Assembly: GCF_021864465.1 (NCBI RefSeq)
Contig: NZ_JAKKUV010000003.1
Location: 225,646-289,645, forward strand
Origin: Hyphobacterium sp. SN044
Lineage (GTDB): Bacteria > Pseudomonadota > Alphaproteobacteria > Caulobacterales > Maricaulaceae
DNA length: 64,000 nt
Direction: 5' to 3'
How positions within the stretch are numbered: the first letter of the stretch is position 1; the number at the start of each line of letters is the position of its first letter. The notes under the pieces were generated by a model. That model did no database searches. It worked only from the letters and a program-made list of their open reading frames with translations, and was not told where the DNA came from. This document shows positions 1 through 9,262 of this stretch, in pieces. Made by a program: the position numbers and the translations under genes.

Positions 1-6
1 CCACTC

Positions 7-975
7 ATGCAGCGTTTCAAGATTGCCGCCTCCGCACTCATTGTCGCGGCGGCGCTCGCCCCGGCCGGTTCGGCCCAATCCTTCGATGCGTCATCGCTGG
101 ATATCCGCAACTTCATCGGCCGGATCGAGATCCGCGAGGCCAACGGCCCGGTTCTCGTCAATGTCGAGGGTGGAGCCTCCGATATCGACGCACCCTCGAT
201 CAGCGAATCCGGCGGCGTGGTCCGCGTCGATGGCGGTCACACCATGCGCAACATGAATTGCAATACGCGCAACGGGAATATCACCGTGCGCCAGGGCTGG
301 CGCGGCGAGCGCCGTCCGCTGGATGACTACCCGACGCTGGTGATCAGCGCACCGTCGTCGCTCGCGCTGCACATCGAACGCACGCTGTTCGTGGGTGAGG
401 CGGGCGATCTCGGCTCGCTCGACCTCCACTTCGACCATTGCGGCTCCTTCACCGCCGGAGATGTCGCGGGGGATGCCAGCGTCAATATCGACGGGTCGGG
501 CGATGTCCGCATCGGCATGGTCGGCGGCATGGCGGATTTCGGGATCGACGGGTCGGGTGATCTGTACAGTCAGGGCATCAGCGGTTCGGCCGAGCTTGGC
601 ATCGACGGGTCGGGCGATATCACCACCGGCGACATCGGCGGTTCGGTCGAGATCGGGATTGACGGCTCGGGCGATATCGAAACCGGCCGCGTGAACGGGG
701 CGGAGATCAATATCGATGGCTCGGGCAATACCGTGCTCGCCGCGGTCGACGGAAGCGTTCGTATCGGCATCGACGGTTCGGGCGATGTCGTGATCGGCGC
801 CGGCCGCGCGCAGCCCTTCCATGTCGAGATCAATGGTTCGGGTGATGTCCGCTTCAATGGCGAGGCGGTCGATTTGCATGTCGAAATCGACGGCTCGGGC
901 GATGTCCGCGTCCAGCAGTCGAGCGGCAGCTATTACTGGCGCGAGCATGGCCGCGTGCGCCAGCACAACAACTAG
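7..975 (+). CDS. Secreted repetitive GIN/DUF2807-like beta-repeat protein
   Basis: The 322-residue product starts with a clear signal peptide (hydrophobic stretch at residues 7-23, likely cut near AGSAQ), so it is exported. After about residue 150 it carries eight copies of a short IDGSGDV-type motif spaced about 17-20 residues apart. This is the pattern of a right-handed beta-solenoid and resembles the SGSGDV runs of putative auto-transporter adhesin head GIN (DUF2807) proteins. No catalytic motif is visible. The end is polar and aromatic (SSGSYYWREH). It faces rlmB tail to tail with only six bases between. The ATG six bases from the window edge fits the signal peptide. Family placement is by motif resemblance only; an envelope role is inference. 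Confidence 0.65.
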   Translation: MQRFKIAASALIVAAALAPAGSAQSFDASSLDIRNFIGRIEIREANGPVLVNVEGGASDIDAPSISESGGVVRVDGGHTMRNMNCNTRNGNITVRQGWRGERRPLDDYPTLVISAPSSLALHIERTLFVGEAGDLGSLDLHFDHCGSFTAGDVAGDASVNIDGSGDVRIGMVGGMADFGIDGSGDLYSQGISGSAELGIDGSGDITTGDIGGSVEIGIDGSGDIETGRVNGAEINIDGSGNTVLAAVDGSVRIGIDGSGDVVIGAGRAQPFHVEINGSGDVRFNGEAVDLHVEIDGSGDVRVQQSSGSYYWREHGRVRQHNN

Positions 976-981
976 GCCAGA

Positions 982-1767
982 CTAACTCTTCGTGATCCGC
1001 GCGCGGTGCGCTTCGTAAAGGGCCACCGCCGCGGCCACGGAGACGTTGAGGCTCTCGACCCGGTCCGTCATCGGAATCCGGGCGAGGGCGTCGCAGCTGT
1101 CCGCCACGCGCGGACGCAGTCCCTTGTCTTCCGACCCCATGACGATGACGAGGCCCGGCCCGCCATGCTGCGCGACGAGGTCGTGCAGATCGCCATCGGC
1201 TTCGCCCGCCAGACCGATCGCGAAGCGGCCCGCCTCACGCAATTCCAGGATCGTGTCGGCGATGTTGGTGACGCGGATGACCGAGACGGTCTCGGCGGCG
1301 CCGACCGCGGCTTTCGCAAGGGCGCCCGACAGCGGCGGGGACTTGCGGTCCTGCATGATCACGGCACGGACGCCGAAAGCGGCGGCCGAACGCAATATGG
1401 CACCGGCATTGTGCGGGTCGGTCACCTGGTCGAGGACGAGGAGGAGGCCATGCGTCGGGTCGGCGACGGCGCGCAGCGGTTCGCTGCCGGGCTCGGCGCT
1501 CTGAAGCGCGAATCCCTGGTGCACGGCCCCGGCGGGCAGGAGCCGGTCGATGACCGCCGGTTCCTCCATGTCGTGTTTCGTGCCTTCGGGCAGGTCGCGG
1601 GCTGCATTGCGCGTGACCACGAGGCGCTCGACCTTCCGGCGCGGATTCGCGATCGCCGCGAGGACCGCGTGACGCCCCCACAGCCAGCCCGGCCCGCCGG
1701 CCCCGGATTTGTCCGACTTGCCTTTGGCATAAGGCGATTTGGGGCGGTTGCGCCGCTCATTCTTCAT
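982..1767 (-). CDS. rlmB: 23S rRNA (guanosine-2'-O-)-methyltransferase RlmB-like, TrmH family
   Basis: A SpoU/TrmH-type SAM-dependent methyltransferase that 2'-O-methylates a guanosine of 23S rRNA (G2251 in E. coli RlmB). It has a basic N-terminus, the substrate-binding domain beginning GWLWGRHAVLAAI, and the knot signatures: DPHNAGAILRSA (motif 1, Asn and Arg), VMGSEDKGLR (motif 2) and IPMTDRVESLNVSVA (motif 3). The length of 261 residues is slightly above the usual 245 because of the Lys/Arg-rich N-terminal tail. ATG at 1767 is preceded in frame by GTG at 1770, and neither has a strong Shine-Dalgarno. The gene diverges from the tRNA pair. It could be another SpoU paralogue, but the motif 3 wording favours RlmB. 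Confidence 0.85.
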   Translation of the reverse strand: MKNERRNRPKSPYAKGKSDKSGAGGPGWLWGRHAVLAAIANPRRKVERLVVTRNAARDLPEGTKHDMEEPAVIDRLLPAGAVHQGFALQSAEPGSEPLRAVADPTHGLLLVLDQVTDPHNAGAILRSAAAFGVRAVIMQDRKSPPLSGALAKAAVGAAETVSVIRVTNIADTILELREAGRFAIGLAGEADGDLHDLVAQHGGPGLVIVMGSEDKGLRPRVADSCDALARIPMTDRVESLNVSVAAAVALYEAHRARITKS

Positions 1768-1856
1768 CACTATAGTCCGCGCTCCGTTTCAGGACGGTCT
1801 TCCGGATATGACGGGTTGCGAACTGCAACGCAATGCGGCGTGACGGAGAGCTTTTG

Positions 1857-1884
1857 TTGCAATCGGGTTTTATCCGGGGATAAG
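1857..1884 (+). promoter_or_regulatory. Candidate promoter of the tRNA-Tyr/tRNA-Gly unit
   Basis: TTGCAA at 1857-1862 and GATAAG at 1879-1884 are separated by 16 bases and lie about 28 bases upstream of tRNA-Tyr. They match a sigma70-type promoter moderately. Position is the main support. Confidence 0.3.
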
Positions 1885-1911
1885 ACGCGTTTCGCACATC
1901 GTGTGGCCCCT

Positions 1912-1996
1912 GGAGGGGTGGGAGAGTGGTTAAATCCACCAGACTGTAAATCTGGCGCCTCAGGCTACGCTGGTTCGAATCCAGCCCCCTCCACCA
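1912..1996 (+). tRNA. tRNA-Tyr (anticodon GUA)
   Basis: The 85-base class II tRNA has acceptor GGAGGGG paired with CCCCTCC, anticodon stem CCAGA/TCTGG around loop CTGTAAA (anticodon GTA at 1946-1948), a long variable arm, the T loop TTCGAAT and an encoded CCA (1994-1996). It is followed by tRNA-Gly, the order known from the tRNA-tufB cluster of proteobacteria. Confidence 0.97.
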
Positions 1997-2085
1997 GCCT
2001 TCCCCCGGACCTGATCCGGGCTACGGCTTGGCAAGCCAACCGATCCTGCAGCAGGATGGCCTTTACGGGTCAGCCCCTTGCAAGG

Positions 2086-2159
2086 GCGGGTATAGCTCAA
2101 TGGTAGAGCAGCAGCCTTCCAAGCTGAATATGCGGGTTCGATTCCCGCTACCCGCTCCA
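2086..2159 (+). tRNA. tRNA-Gly (anticodon UCC)
   Basis: A 74-base tRNA with acceptor GCGGGTA/TACCCGC, anticodon loop CTTCCAA (TCC at 2118-2120), T loop TTCGATT, discriminator T and an encoded CCA. In many proteobacteria tuf follows closely. Here a 5-kb minus-strand block starts about 65 bases after the tRNA, which suggests an insertion. Confidence 0.97.
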
Positions 2160-2225
2160 TTCCCAATTCTCAAGTGATGGACTTCCGCTTGACGGCGTCG
2201 GTTTGGCAACGCGGCTGGCGGCGCC

Positions 2226-3263
2226 CTATCGGGCGGGACCTACCCCGTCACAGACCTCCACTTCACGCGTTTCACGGCTTTCCAAGCTGCATACGGCGGC
2301 GCCTTCCAGCGAGCAGCTCCAACCGCTCGCGTTGTCACGGCAATCCGCCACTTCCGTCTCGAGAGACGTGCCGACTTCGCGAAACAGGTCCGACTGGGCC
2401 AAACCCGAGCAAAGTTGACGCGCCTGCCGCAGGGCCTGTGCCGCGACCTCTTCGCGCGCGGCGTCTTCAGTTGGCCGTCCCGTCTGCAGGGTGGGCTCAT
2501 ACAGAGGCAGCCGGCGTTCCACCTCTGTCCAATGAGTGACCGTCTCGGTCCGCCGGGCCGAAAGGAGGCGGTCGGCCTCGAACTGCAATACGCCGCCGCG
2601 GCCGGATTCGATAAAGGCGCGCAATCCGTCGCAACCTTCCGCTCTCGCCTGTTCAAAGGCCAGTTCGTCTTCCGCGCTGGGCACGCCTCCGATCGAGACG
2701 ATGGCGCAAAAATCCCGTACCGGCCCATGGCAGATCGCGTTCTGGGCACCGAACAGGTTAAAGACAAAACCGAGCAGCGCCGCGGCGATAACCACCGCCC
2801 CGCCGCCCAGAATGCGTCGACGCGCACGCACGCGGGGCGCCTGAGGCTGCGGGATTGGGTCGCCGTCTACCAGCGCCCTGACTGCAAGGACGACGTCACG
2901 GAAGCGCGGATCCTGTCGATTGCCGCGCCAGCCCACAAGATCAAGCGCCTGACGCTGGCCGAAGCCCAAAGGCGGATCGACCTTGTCGACGCGCACAGGC
3001 AGGAGCGTTCCACGGGACTTCGCGACTGCCGCTTCATCCTGGACGAATTCGCCGGCGCCGGAAATCGAGGCGCTGGACCACACCACAATCACGCAGGCTG
3101 CTGAGGTCAGGCGCTGATGGATCGTGTCGCGCCAGCCGCTGGCACCTTCGATATCCCGATCCCACCACACCACGAGGCCTTCCGCCTCGAGGCCAGACAC
3201 CATCTTGGCGACGATCGCCTCGTCCTCGCGCTTGTAGCTTATGAAGACATCTGCGTGTGTCAT
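2226..3263 (-). CDS. Membrane-anchored TIR-domain protein with cysteine-rich outer domain
   Basis: The 345-residue product has an N-terminal TIR_2-type domain (about 4-130): VFISYKRED opens strand A, WWDRDI forms the BB-loop region, and E77 in the DEAAVA helix sits where catalytic glutamates of NAD-cleaving TIRs lie. A basic RVRARRR stretch (144-150) precedes one TM helix (151-170), so the TIR should face the cytosol. The rest, about 175 residues, would be extracytoplasmic and has eight cysteines (178, 186, 211, 285, 308, 317, 325, 338), an even number compatible with disulfides. Its ATG overlaps the stop of the upstream TPR gene as ATGA, so translation is probably coupled. TIR assignment is secure; NADase activity and a defence or signalling role are inference. 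Confidence 0.85.
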   Translation of the reverse strand: MTHADVFISYKREDEAIVAKMVSGLEAEGLVVWWDRDIEGASGWRDTIHQRLTSAACVIVVWSSASISGAGEFVQDEAAVAKSRGTLLPVRVDKVDPPLGFGQRQALDLVGWRGNRQDPRFRDVVLAVRALVDGDPIPQPQAPRVRARRRILGGGAVVIAAALLGFVFNLFGAQNAICHGPVRDFCAIVSIGGVPSAEDELAFEQARAEGCDGLRAFIESGRGGVLQFEADRLLSARRTETVTHWTEVERRLPLYEPTLQTGRPTEDAAREEVAAQALRQARQLCSGLAQSDLFREVGTSLETEVADCRDNASGWSCSLEGAAVCSLESRETREVEVCDGVGPAR

Positions 3264-5434
3264 GGCGCGCTCTCCGCTTCCCCGGCTCGAGCGAGATCTC
3301 TTGCGTGGTCAAGCAAATCCTGATCGCGCGCGCTCATCAGGCCACGATTATCCATCTGTTGGTAAACTTCCACAACGTCGGACCAGCCCACCGGATGATC
3401 CGGAAGGGGGGCCAGCCTCGCCAGGCTGCGCGCGAGCGCGCGAAGGCTTTCGGCCGACGCTTCATCCGCTTCGGCAATGCCTCGGTAGAGGGCCAGGCTC
3501 TCTTCGTATGCGGTAACCGCATCAGTGAGGTTTTCCTCCGCCAGGCGAACATCGCCGATGCCGGCTAACACAGCGGCGAGACCGTGCCGGTCGAGTGCCG
3601 AGCTTCCATCGGCCTCGACGAGCCGGCGGCGGATGGTCAGGCTTTGCTCATAGGCGTTGGCCGCAGCGGAGAGATCTCCCAGTTCCAGCTTAACCGCACC
3701 AATGCTGGCCAGGCTATCTGCGAGATCGCGCTGGGTCCGGGCAAAGCTTCCATCAGCTTCCACGAGTTGGCGGCTAATGGCCAGACTTTGTTCATAGGCG
3801 ACAAGCGCTCCTGCGAAGTCGCCCTGTTCGAAGCGAACATCGCCGATCCTGATCAGGTTGGCGTTTATGTCGCGCTGAACTTCGACCGAGCCTTCATCGT
3901 CTTCGGCAAGCCGCCGACGGATTGCCAAGCCCTCCTCATAGACTAAGAGGGCGCCCGCAAGATCGCCTTGATCCCGTCGGACATCACCCACCCTATCCAG
4001 GCTGTAGGCATGGTCGCGCTGGGCCAATGCCGAGCTCTCATCGGCAAGCGCCAGACCTTCGCTGATGGCCATCATTTCCTCATAGGCCGCCAAGGCATCC
4101 GTGGGATTGCCTTGCCGGTAGAGAACGTCACCAATCTTGCTGAGACTGACGTAAATGTCGCGCTGCGCCCAAGCCGAACCCGGATCGGCCTCGGCGAGGC
4201 GGCGGCGGATGGCTAGCCCCTGTTCATAGGCGCTAAGGGCCTCAGACAGATTACCCTGCTCCAGGCGTACATTGCCGATCCTGTTAACGATGACCGTGAT
4301 ATCGCGCTGAGCGCTGGTGGAATTATGATTGGTCTCCGCCAGATGCTGCGCGATTTCGAAGCTTTCCTGATAATGGCCAAGCGCGCCTCCGACATCGCCC
4401 TGATCAAGCAGAATGTTGCCCGCATTGTAGAGAGCAAGATACACATCACGCTGGAAGTCGGCCGAGTTCGGATTGCCGCCGGCGAGCCTTCGTGACGTCT
4501 CCAGACTTTCTTCAAAAGCCTCGAGGGCGCCGGCCAGATCCCCCTGTTCGCGCCGCGCTCTGCCCACTTCGCCCAGGATGAAGGCCAGATCGGCCTGTGC
4601 CTCGACTGAGCCGGGATCGTCTTCTGCCAGACGGCGGCTGATCGCTAGACTCTGCATCAAAATGTCGAGCGCACCCGTTGTATCGCCCTGGAGGAGGGTG
4701 AGTTCACCGAGGTGGCTCATGCTGATAGACCGCGCCCGGTCGTCAGAAGCCACCTCCAGCGATTGCGCCGCGGCGCTGGCTGCGTCCTCAAGCCGACCAG
4801 CTTCATCGTAAAGGCGCGAGAGGTCGATCCAGTCCGAATGTTGAGTCGGGTCGAGGGCGACAACCGCCTCGAACCTCGCGATCACATCCCCTGTCGTCAC
4901 ATCACCCTGATCACGAGCGTCCAGGGCGAGGTTGGCAATGCCGCGGCGATCGGTTGCCTCAGCGATCGCGGCGGCAGTCTCGCGTGCCCTCGCGCGCGCC
5001 TCAGCGAGGTCGTCAAGGATCGATAGGGCGCCCAAGCGGTCGCCAGCGTTATAGCGTGCAAGCGCCGTGGCGCCTTCGGGTGTGGAGGCAATGTCTTCGA
5101 CGGCTTCGCGGAACACGGCAATCTCGCGGGCGTATTGCCGGTCCCGGAGAGCGAGCTCGGCGACGACCTCATCGCGGGCTCTTGTCAACGCTTCCAGACG
5201 TGCCTCGATGCCATCGGCCGCGGCCACCTCCGCCTCGAGCGCTTCAACATGCTCCTGCAGCGCGCGGATCCGCTGATCCGCTTCGCGCTGCGCGGCTGCC
5301 TGGGTCGCTGCCGCGTAGTACATCGCGGCGCTTACCTCTGCGCGAGCTTGCGTATCAAGATCTACACCGGGAGATTGTGCGAATGCGCGAGTAATGGACA
5401 AGAATACGAAGAAAGCCGAGAGCAAGATCCGCAA
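3260..5434 (-). CDS. Exported tetratricopeptide-repeat array protein
   Basis: The 724-residue product starts at a TTG preceded by a strong GGAGGT Shine-Dalgarno six bases upstream; the first residues form a signal peptide cut near AFA/QS (residue 19). Residues 40-120 are a charged helical, probably coiled-coil segment. From about 230 to 680 there are around nine long TPR-like repeats of about 50 residues with the recurring pattern IGDVxxxQGDLxxAL, AYEExLAIxRRLA and a QRD step. No enzyme motif is seen. The last base pairs overlap the TIR gene (ATGA), and the RyR-domain gene lies 74 bases upstream on the same strand. It is probably a periplasmic protein-binding scaffold that could contact the outer domain of the TIR protein; that partnership is inference. 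Confidence 0.8.
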   Translation of the reverse strand: MRILLSAFFVFLSITRAFAQSPGVDLDTQARAEVSAAMYYAAATQAAAQREADQRIRALQEHVEALEAEVAAADGIEARLEALTRARDEVVAELALRDRQYAREIAVFREAVEDIASTPEGATALARYNAGDRLGALSILDDLAEARARARETAAAIAEATDRRGIANLALDARDQGDVTTGDVIARFEAVVALDPTQHSDWIDLSRLYDEAGRLEDAASAAAQSLEVASDDRARSISMSHLGELTLLQGDTTGALDILMQSLAISRRLAEDDPGSVEAQADLAFILGEVGRARREQGDLAGALEAFEESLETSRRLAGGNPNSADFQRDVYLALYNAGNILLDQGDVGGALGHYQESFEIAQHLAETNHNSTSAQRDITVIVNRIGNVRLEQGNLSEALSAYEQGLAIRRRLAEADPGSAWAQRDIYVSLSKIGDVLYRQGNPTDALAAYEEMMAISEGLALADESSALAQRDHAYSLDRVGDVRRDQGDLAGALLVYEEGLAIRRRLAEDDEGSVEVQRDINANLIRIGDVRFEQGDFAGALVAYEQSLAISRQLVEADGSFARTQRDLADSLASIGAVKLELGDLSAAANAYEQSLTIRRRLVEADGSSALDRHGLAAVLAGIGDVRLAEENLTDAVTAYEESLALYRGIAEADEASAESLRALARSLARLAPLPDHPVGWSDVVEVYQQMDNRGLMSARDQDLLDHARDLARAGEAESAP

Positions 5435-5508
5435 TTCTTTACCTCCAACGAAAGCCGAACTGGGCGCGCCGAGGTCTAAGCTATCATTCGGCGGGTAAAG
5501 ATTGAAAG

Positions 5509-7395
5509 CTAAACAACGCTACAATTCCCGATCTCATCCATATCTATGCCTGCTGCTTTCAGGGCTTCGCGATCTTCGCCCCGTTCGGGAGGGGGAGTGG
5601 AAAATCGCGCGCTGCGCATGATGCCGTCCTTGCCTGTCCTCACCCAATCGGCCAGTCGGGCAACGAGCCGGATATCGTAAGCGGCAATGTCGGGCGGAAG
5701 CTCGTCGAAGGAGACGAGGTTGGGGTGGGTCCGTTTGAGATCGTCGCGGGTTGGGCCGTAGCGCCATCCGTCAACGAGGCGATCAGCATTCCAGCGTTCA
5801 TGCTCAAGGCGGGCAATGTTCATGAATTCGGTTGCGTTGCGGAACAGCGTCTCTCCCGTGGCTACAACAGGACGAGTGGTTGCGATCGGCCGATTGCGTA
5901 TGAGCGGGCTGATGTCGAAGCCGAGGCTGGCAAGTTTCGCGTGAGTGTGAGCGACGGCTCGCCGATTGGAGTTTCGGAAGCGCTCCTTGAGCCGGGGCCA
6001 TGGCACCGAGGCCTCTCCGGCGGCTTCGAATTTGAGGTAAGTCTCGTGCACCTCCCGAGCAAGCTGGTCCGGTTCCCGGTCCAGAAGACCGCCCGCAGAA
6101 TTTATTTCTGACCACGATCCGAACGCGGCAAGCTCGCACGGCTGAAAGTCTGCCCCCCCGGGACGTACGGGCAGGCCCGCGCCATCGCGAGCCGCGATGA
6201 ATATCGGTGCCTCAAACAATCCCTGACGCCGGGCTTGCTCCTGCAGGGCCAGCGCGACCGCCAGAGGGGGCGCTTGTTCGCCCGTGGTTACATAGGCTGC
6301 AGTCAACGGAGCCCGTTCAAGCCGCTCCACAAGACGGGTGCATGCCGCTTCATCGACCGCTGCAGCGTCGCATTCGATGAAAGAAATATCATAGTGATCC
6401 GCGAGACCGGGATAGCGCAGGGCAAATGTCTTGCTCTTTTTCGGGGCTTGCAGGTCGAGCACCGTGATCATCGGTCGATCGAGAAACGAGACCAGGTTCG
6501 TGTGCAGCAAGTCACGCACGAGCGCCTCGCCCAGCCCTCCAAAGCCGGCAATCAGAATGTGTACCCGGCCATGGCCGGCACGTTCCGCGAGGAGGTAGGC
6601 GGGATGGCGGTGCAATACCGCCCGTGCCGAGGCGGAGTGCTCGGATACCGTGATGAGCAGGTCGCCTTGCTCGCCAGCCTCGCCCTTATGCTCGATGGCA
6701 TGATGCACATGTTCGGCGAGCCACGGATCACGAACGATCGCAAAAGTGGGGGTCCCCGGGCGTTGGCGGGCGGCCTCCAAGGCTGTCTCGATGGTGGCGG
6801 CCTCGCTGGATTCGGATATCACGATCCTGTCTGCCCAGCGCAGGCTGTTGAGGGTCAATCTCGCGTTCAACCGGGCGTTTCGCGGAAGTGTGAGCACGCC
6901 GTCCCACTTATGCTCGGCCTCGTGGGCGTGATGGGTGACGGCGCGCTTGCGAATTGTCGCCCAGTCTTCGGCAAACTTCCGGGCAATCAGGCTGTCACCG
7001 AAAACCACGGCATGACCGGCTCGCATGATCGCCTGAACCCGGATCAGGGGCTCCCTGAATACCGTCAGTGCGGCTTTCAGTATTGCACCGAGCGCCACAA
7101 ACGCCCCGGTCCAGCGGGCGATATGAAGTTGAGACTGAAGGGCTGTCGACGTGCCGTCTGCTTCCGCAATGCCAAGGGCCTGCAGTCCTATTCCTGCGTA
7201 CTCATCTCCAAACACGAAGGCTCTGAGCGAAAGGTAGGCTGCTTGCGACAAGCGTTCCCAGCCCGTCATCGAATCCGGCAAAAGGGCATTCCAAGCCGAA
7301 AAGGCCAGCGCGAACGTAACGATCGTCCCTATGAGAAGCGCGATGCCGATCGAGTGATTACGGATGGTAATTATGAACCGGCGTAGAGCCATCAT
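5509..7395 (-). CDS. Two-TM, RCK/Rossmann and RyR-domain protein (channel-like sensor)
   Basis: The 628-residue product has TM helices at about 17-37 and 95-113, joined by a loop with an amphipathic segment (about 48-66) where a pore helix would sit in two-TM K+ channels, but no TVGYG filter is present. A degenerate Rossmann unit follows (about 127-220, AVVFGDS), then a good one with GFGGLG at 284-289 and an acidic D314 after strand 2, as in TrkA-N/RCK domains. Residues about 526-590 match the RyR domain: HERWNADRL, GWRYGP, HPNLVSFDELP and an AYD step. It ends with an acidic tail and NCSVV. First gene of the minus-strand block; ATGATG start after GAGG. RyR modules are ligand-binding; the ligand and any ion conductance are unknown. 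Confidence 0.75.
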   Translation of the reverse strand: MMALRRFIITIRNHSIGIALLIGTIVTFALAFSAWNALLPDSMTGWERLSQAAYLSLRAFVFGDEYAGIGLQALGIAEADGTSTALQSQLHIARWTGAFVALGAILKAALTVFREPLIRVQAIMRAGHAVVFGDSLIARKFAEDWATIRKRAVTHHAHEAEHKWDGVLTLPRNARLNARLTLNSLRWADRIVISESSEAATIETALEAARQRPGTPTFAIVRDPWLAEHVHHAIEHKGEAGEQGDLLITVSEHSASARAVLHRHPAYLLAERAGHGRVHILIAGFGGLGEALVRDLLHTNLVSFLDRPMITVLDLQAPKKSKTFALRYPGLADHYDISFIECDAAAVDEAACTRLVERLERAPLTAAYVTTGEQAPPLAVALALQEQARRQGLFEAPIFIAARDGAGLPVRPGGADFQPCELAAFGSWSEINSAGGLLDREPDQLAREVHETYLKFEAAGEASVPWPRLKERFRNSNRRAVAHTHAKLASLGFDISPLIRNRPIATTRPVVATGETLFRNATEFMNIARLEHERWNADRLVDGWRYGPTRDDLKRTHPNLVSFDELPPDIAAYDIRLVARLADWVRTGKDGIMRSARFSTPPPERGEDREALKAAGIDMDEIGNCSVV

Positions 7396-7791
7396 CCTGC
7401 CTCATGGGGACAAAACTTGTCGGACTGCGTGGCGCAGCCCGTGCGCGAAACCATAACGCCGACTTCAGCCATCACTAGCGTTTTGCATTTTGGGGGGCGT
7501 TTCGAGGCTATGCGCTCCGACATCCATTCATTGGCAAGGGTGTGCTGCTTGCGGCCAGCTGACACACTCCGGTGATTGCGTGGCCTGCCGTCCAGTTCGG
7601 CCCGAGGCACTTCGGGAATCGCATTGAGGCGCATTCCTCGCATCAGTCGTTCGACACTCCCTGCATTCGTAACCTGATCGAGCGCGCCGCAGGGCTTGCC
7701 ATACGCGCAAGCGGACGCTATCCCGCGCCATCAAAATCCGGACGCTTTCCCGCGTCCTCCCGTTATTGCCTTACGATGAGGACATTGCACG
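7396..7791. other. Intergenic region between the RyR-domain gene and tuf
   Basis: These 396 bases separate divergent genes. I see no tRNA, no convincing reading frame, and no repeat of the tRNA-Gly 3' end that would mark an attachment site. A candidate tuf promoter lies at 7696-7724. The minus-strand promoter of the RyR/TPR/TIR block should also be here but could not be pinned down. Confidence 0.6.
7696..7724 (+). promoter_or_regulatory. Candidate tuf promoter
   Basis: TTGCCA (7696-7701), 17 bases, TATCCC (7719-7724), about 67 bases upstream of the tuf start. The spacing is ideal and the boxes are moderate matches. Confidence 0.35.
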
Positions 7792-8967
<1,176 letters not shown>

Positions 8968-8990
8968 TCTGATTTTTCTGACGGTATTCG

Positions 8991-9022
8991 AAAGGCCGCT
9001 GGCGCTTGCCAGCGGCCTTTTT
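8991..9022 (+). terminator. Rho-independent terminator of tuf
   Basis: A GC-rich stem GGCCGCTGGC/GCCAGCGGCC with a short loop is preceded by AAA and followed by a run of five T, about 25 bases after the stop codon. Confidence 0.9.
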
Positions 9023-9233
9023 CGTGGCCGGCGTCCAGACGAGCATTCCAGAGCGGGGACGGGGCCGCGCATGCGATCCGTACTCCCGGATTCGGGTTGG
9101 TGCCGGGGCACTTCATTCGCGTTTCAGGGGTATCCAGGCCGGGTAATCTTGCGGTCAGAGCGAATGGTGCGTCATTCGCGCAACACCGCGATGCCAAATG
9201 TCCGGGATCGGGTGCTGTTACAGGACTGTCGCA

Positions 9234-9262
9234 TTGACCCGGGACAGGCCGAGTCACTAGCC
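9234..9262 (+). promoter_or_regulatory. Candidate promoter of the TonB-dependent receptor
   Basis: TTGACC (9234-9239), 17 bases, CTAGCC (9257-9262), about 118 bases ahead of the GTG start. It is a good -35 with a weak -10, typical of high-GC alphaproteobacteria. Confidence 0.42.

Noticed and set aside
7396-7791. Possible tRNA-Thr or attachment-site repeat before tuf
   Set aside because: No cloverleaf can be drawn, and no stretch repeats the 3' end of tRNA-Gly (TTCGATTCCCGC region).
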